From Ignavibacteriales bacterium UBA1304 (lineage in GTDB: Bacteria; Bacteroidota; Ignavibacteria; Ignavibacteriales; Ignavibacteriaceae), in assembly GCA_002307295.1 (NCBI GenBank), contig DBTY01000055.1:194772-258771 (forward strand): a stretch of DNA of 64,000 nucleotides, in the 5' to 3' direction. Made by a program: the position numbers and the translations under genes. Each line of letters starts with the position of its first letter. Within the stretch, counting starts at the first letter, position 1. Below are positions 63,893-64,000 of this stretch, piece by piece. Under the pieces are notes generated by a model. The model was given only the letters and a program-made list of their open reading frames with translations. It searched no databases and was not told where the DNA came from.

Positions 63893-64000
63893 TTTGCCGT
63901 TAACGCTTATTTATTTTGCCTAATTCGCTTAACATATTATCCCAAAATTGAGGAAAGATATATTTTAGCGCGTTTAATCGAGTAGGGGACGGCACACGCC
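63893..64000. other. Window end, no gene
   Basis: 108 bases after galM. The last 16 bases (63985-64000) look like the first part of a palindrome, GGGGACGGC ACAC GCC, cut by the edge. Confidence 0.4.

Noticed and set aside
1..64000. tRNA genes, insertion sequences or prophage
   Set aside because: No T-loop plus cloverleaf pattern, transposase, integrase or phage structural gene was seen in either strand.

Overview
The window looks like chromosomal DNA of an AT-rich, free-living bacterium of the Bacteroidota/Chlorobi side, most likely Ignavibacteria-like. The evidence is several secreted proteins ending in a type A type IX secretion (T9SS) sorting domain with the PNPFNPTT core, a PorV/PorQ-type outer-membrane protein, a TonB-dependent receptor with an N-terminal carboxypeptidase-like domain, and Bacteroidota-style intergenic repeats. 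No prophage, insertion sequence, CRISPR array or tRNA was found. Taxonomy is inferred from protein style only.

Layout. 1-7141 (minus): the start of a GH9 glycoside hydrolase cut by the window edge, then, transcribed from 7141 leftwards, TonB receptor, FN3-type secreted protein and PorV-like porin, closed by a strong terminator. 7323-11324 (plus): a sugar module of two ROK paralogues (the first has lost its kinase motifs), an MFS transporter and a SIS-domain protein. 11595-15363: an AlkD-like DNA repair gene, a ten-repeat FG-GAP T9SS protein and an unknown secreted protein. 15529-30444 (minus): a long near-continuous run read as asnS, nuoJ, nuoK, nuoL, nuoM, an NhaD-type antiporter, a small acidic protein, nuoN, nnr, vanZ-like, ydcF-like, nusB, a UMF1-type MFS gene and nagA. 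30574-36731: an accessory stretch with a large unknown membrane protein, a 147-bp tandem repeat and three secreted proteins sharing an N-terminal motif, one a Cthe_2159-type beta-helix protein. 37183-39124: P-II protein and ammonium transporter. 39497-43901: lipoprotein, small protein, SixA, SRP RNA, solitary DNA methyltransferase and a receiver-HPt protein.

44280-52318 (minus) is the most interesting block: an isocitrate/isopropylmalate-type dehydrogenase, an HD-like protein, an aconitase resembling fungal homoaconitase (Lys4), an MmgE/PrpD protein, a CitD-CitE fusion and CitF. Together they look like a tricarboxylate isomerase/oxidase/lyase module whose true substrate cannot be fixed from sequence. 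52515-57018 holds two divergent beta-propeller T9SS proteins and a broken duplicate of a sorting domain. 57261-61768 is a marR-tolC-emrA-emrB efflux operon with two matching palindromic operator candidates. The right end has a broken secreted-protein gene and galM.

Several families of short palindromic repeats lie between genes. Start sites were moved to internal ATGs where a ribosome binding site or signal peptide decides it, and this is stated per gene.
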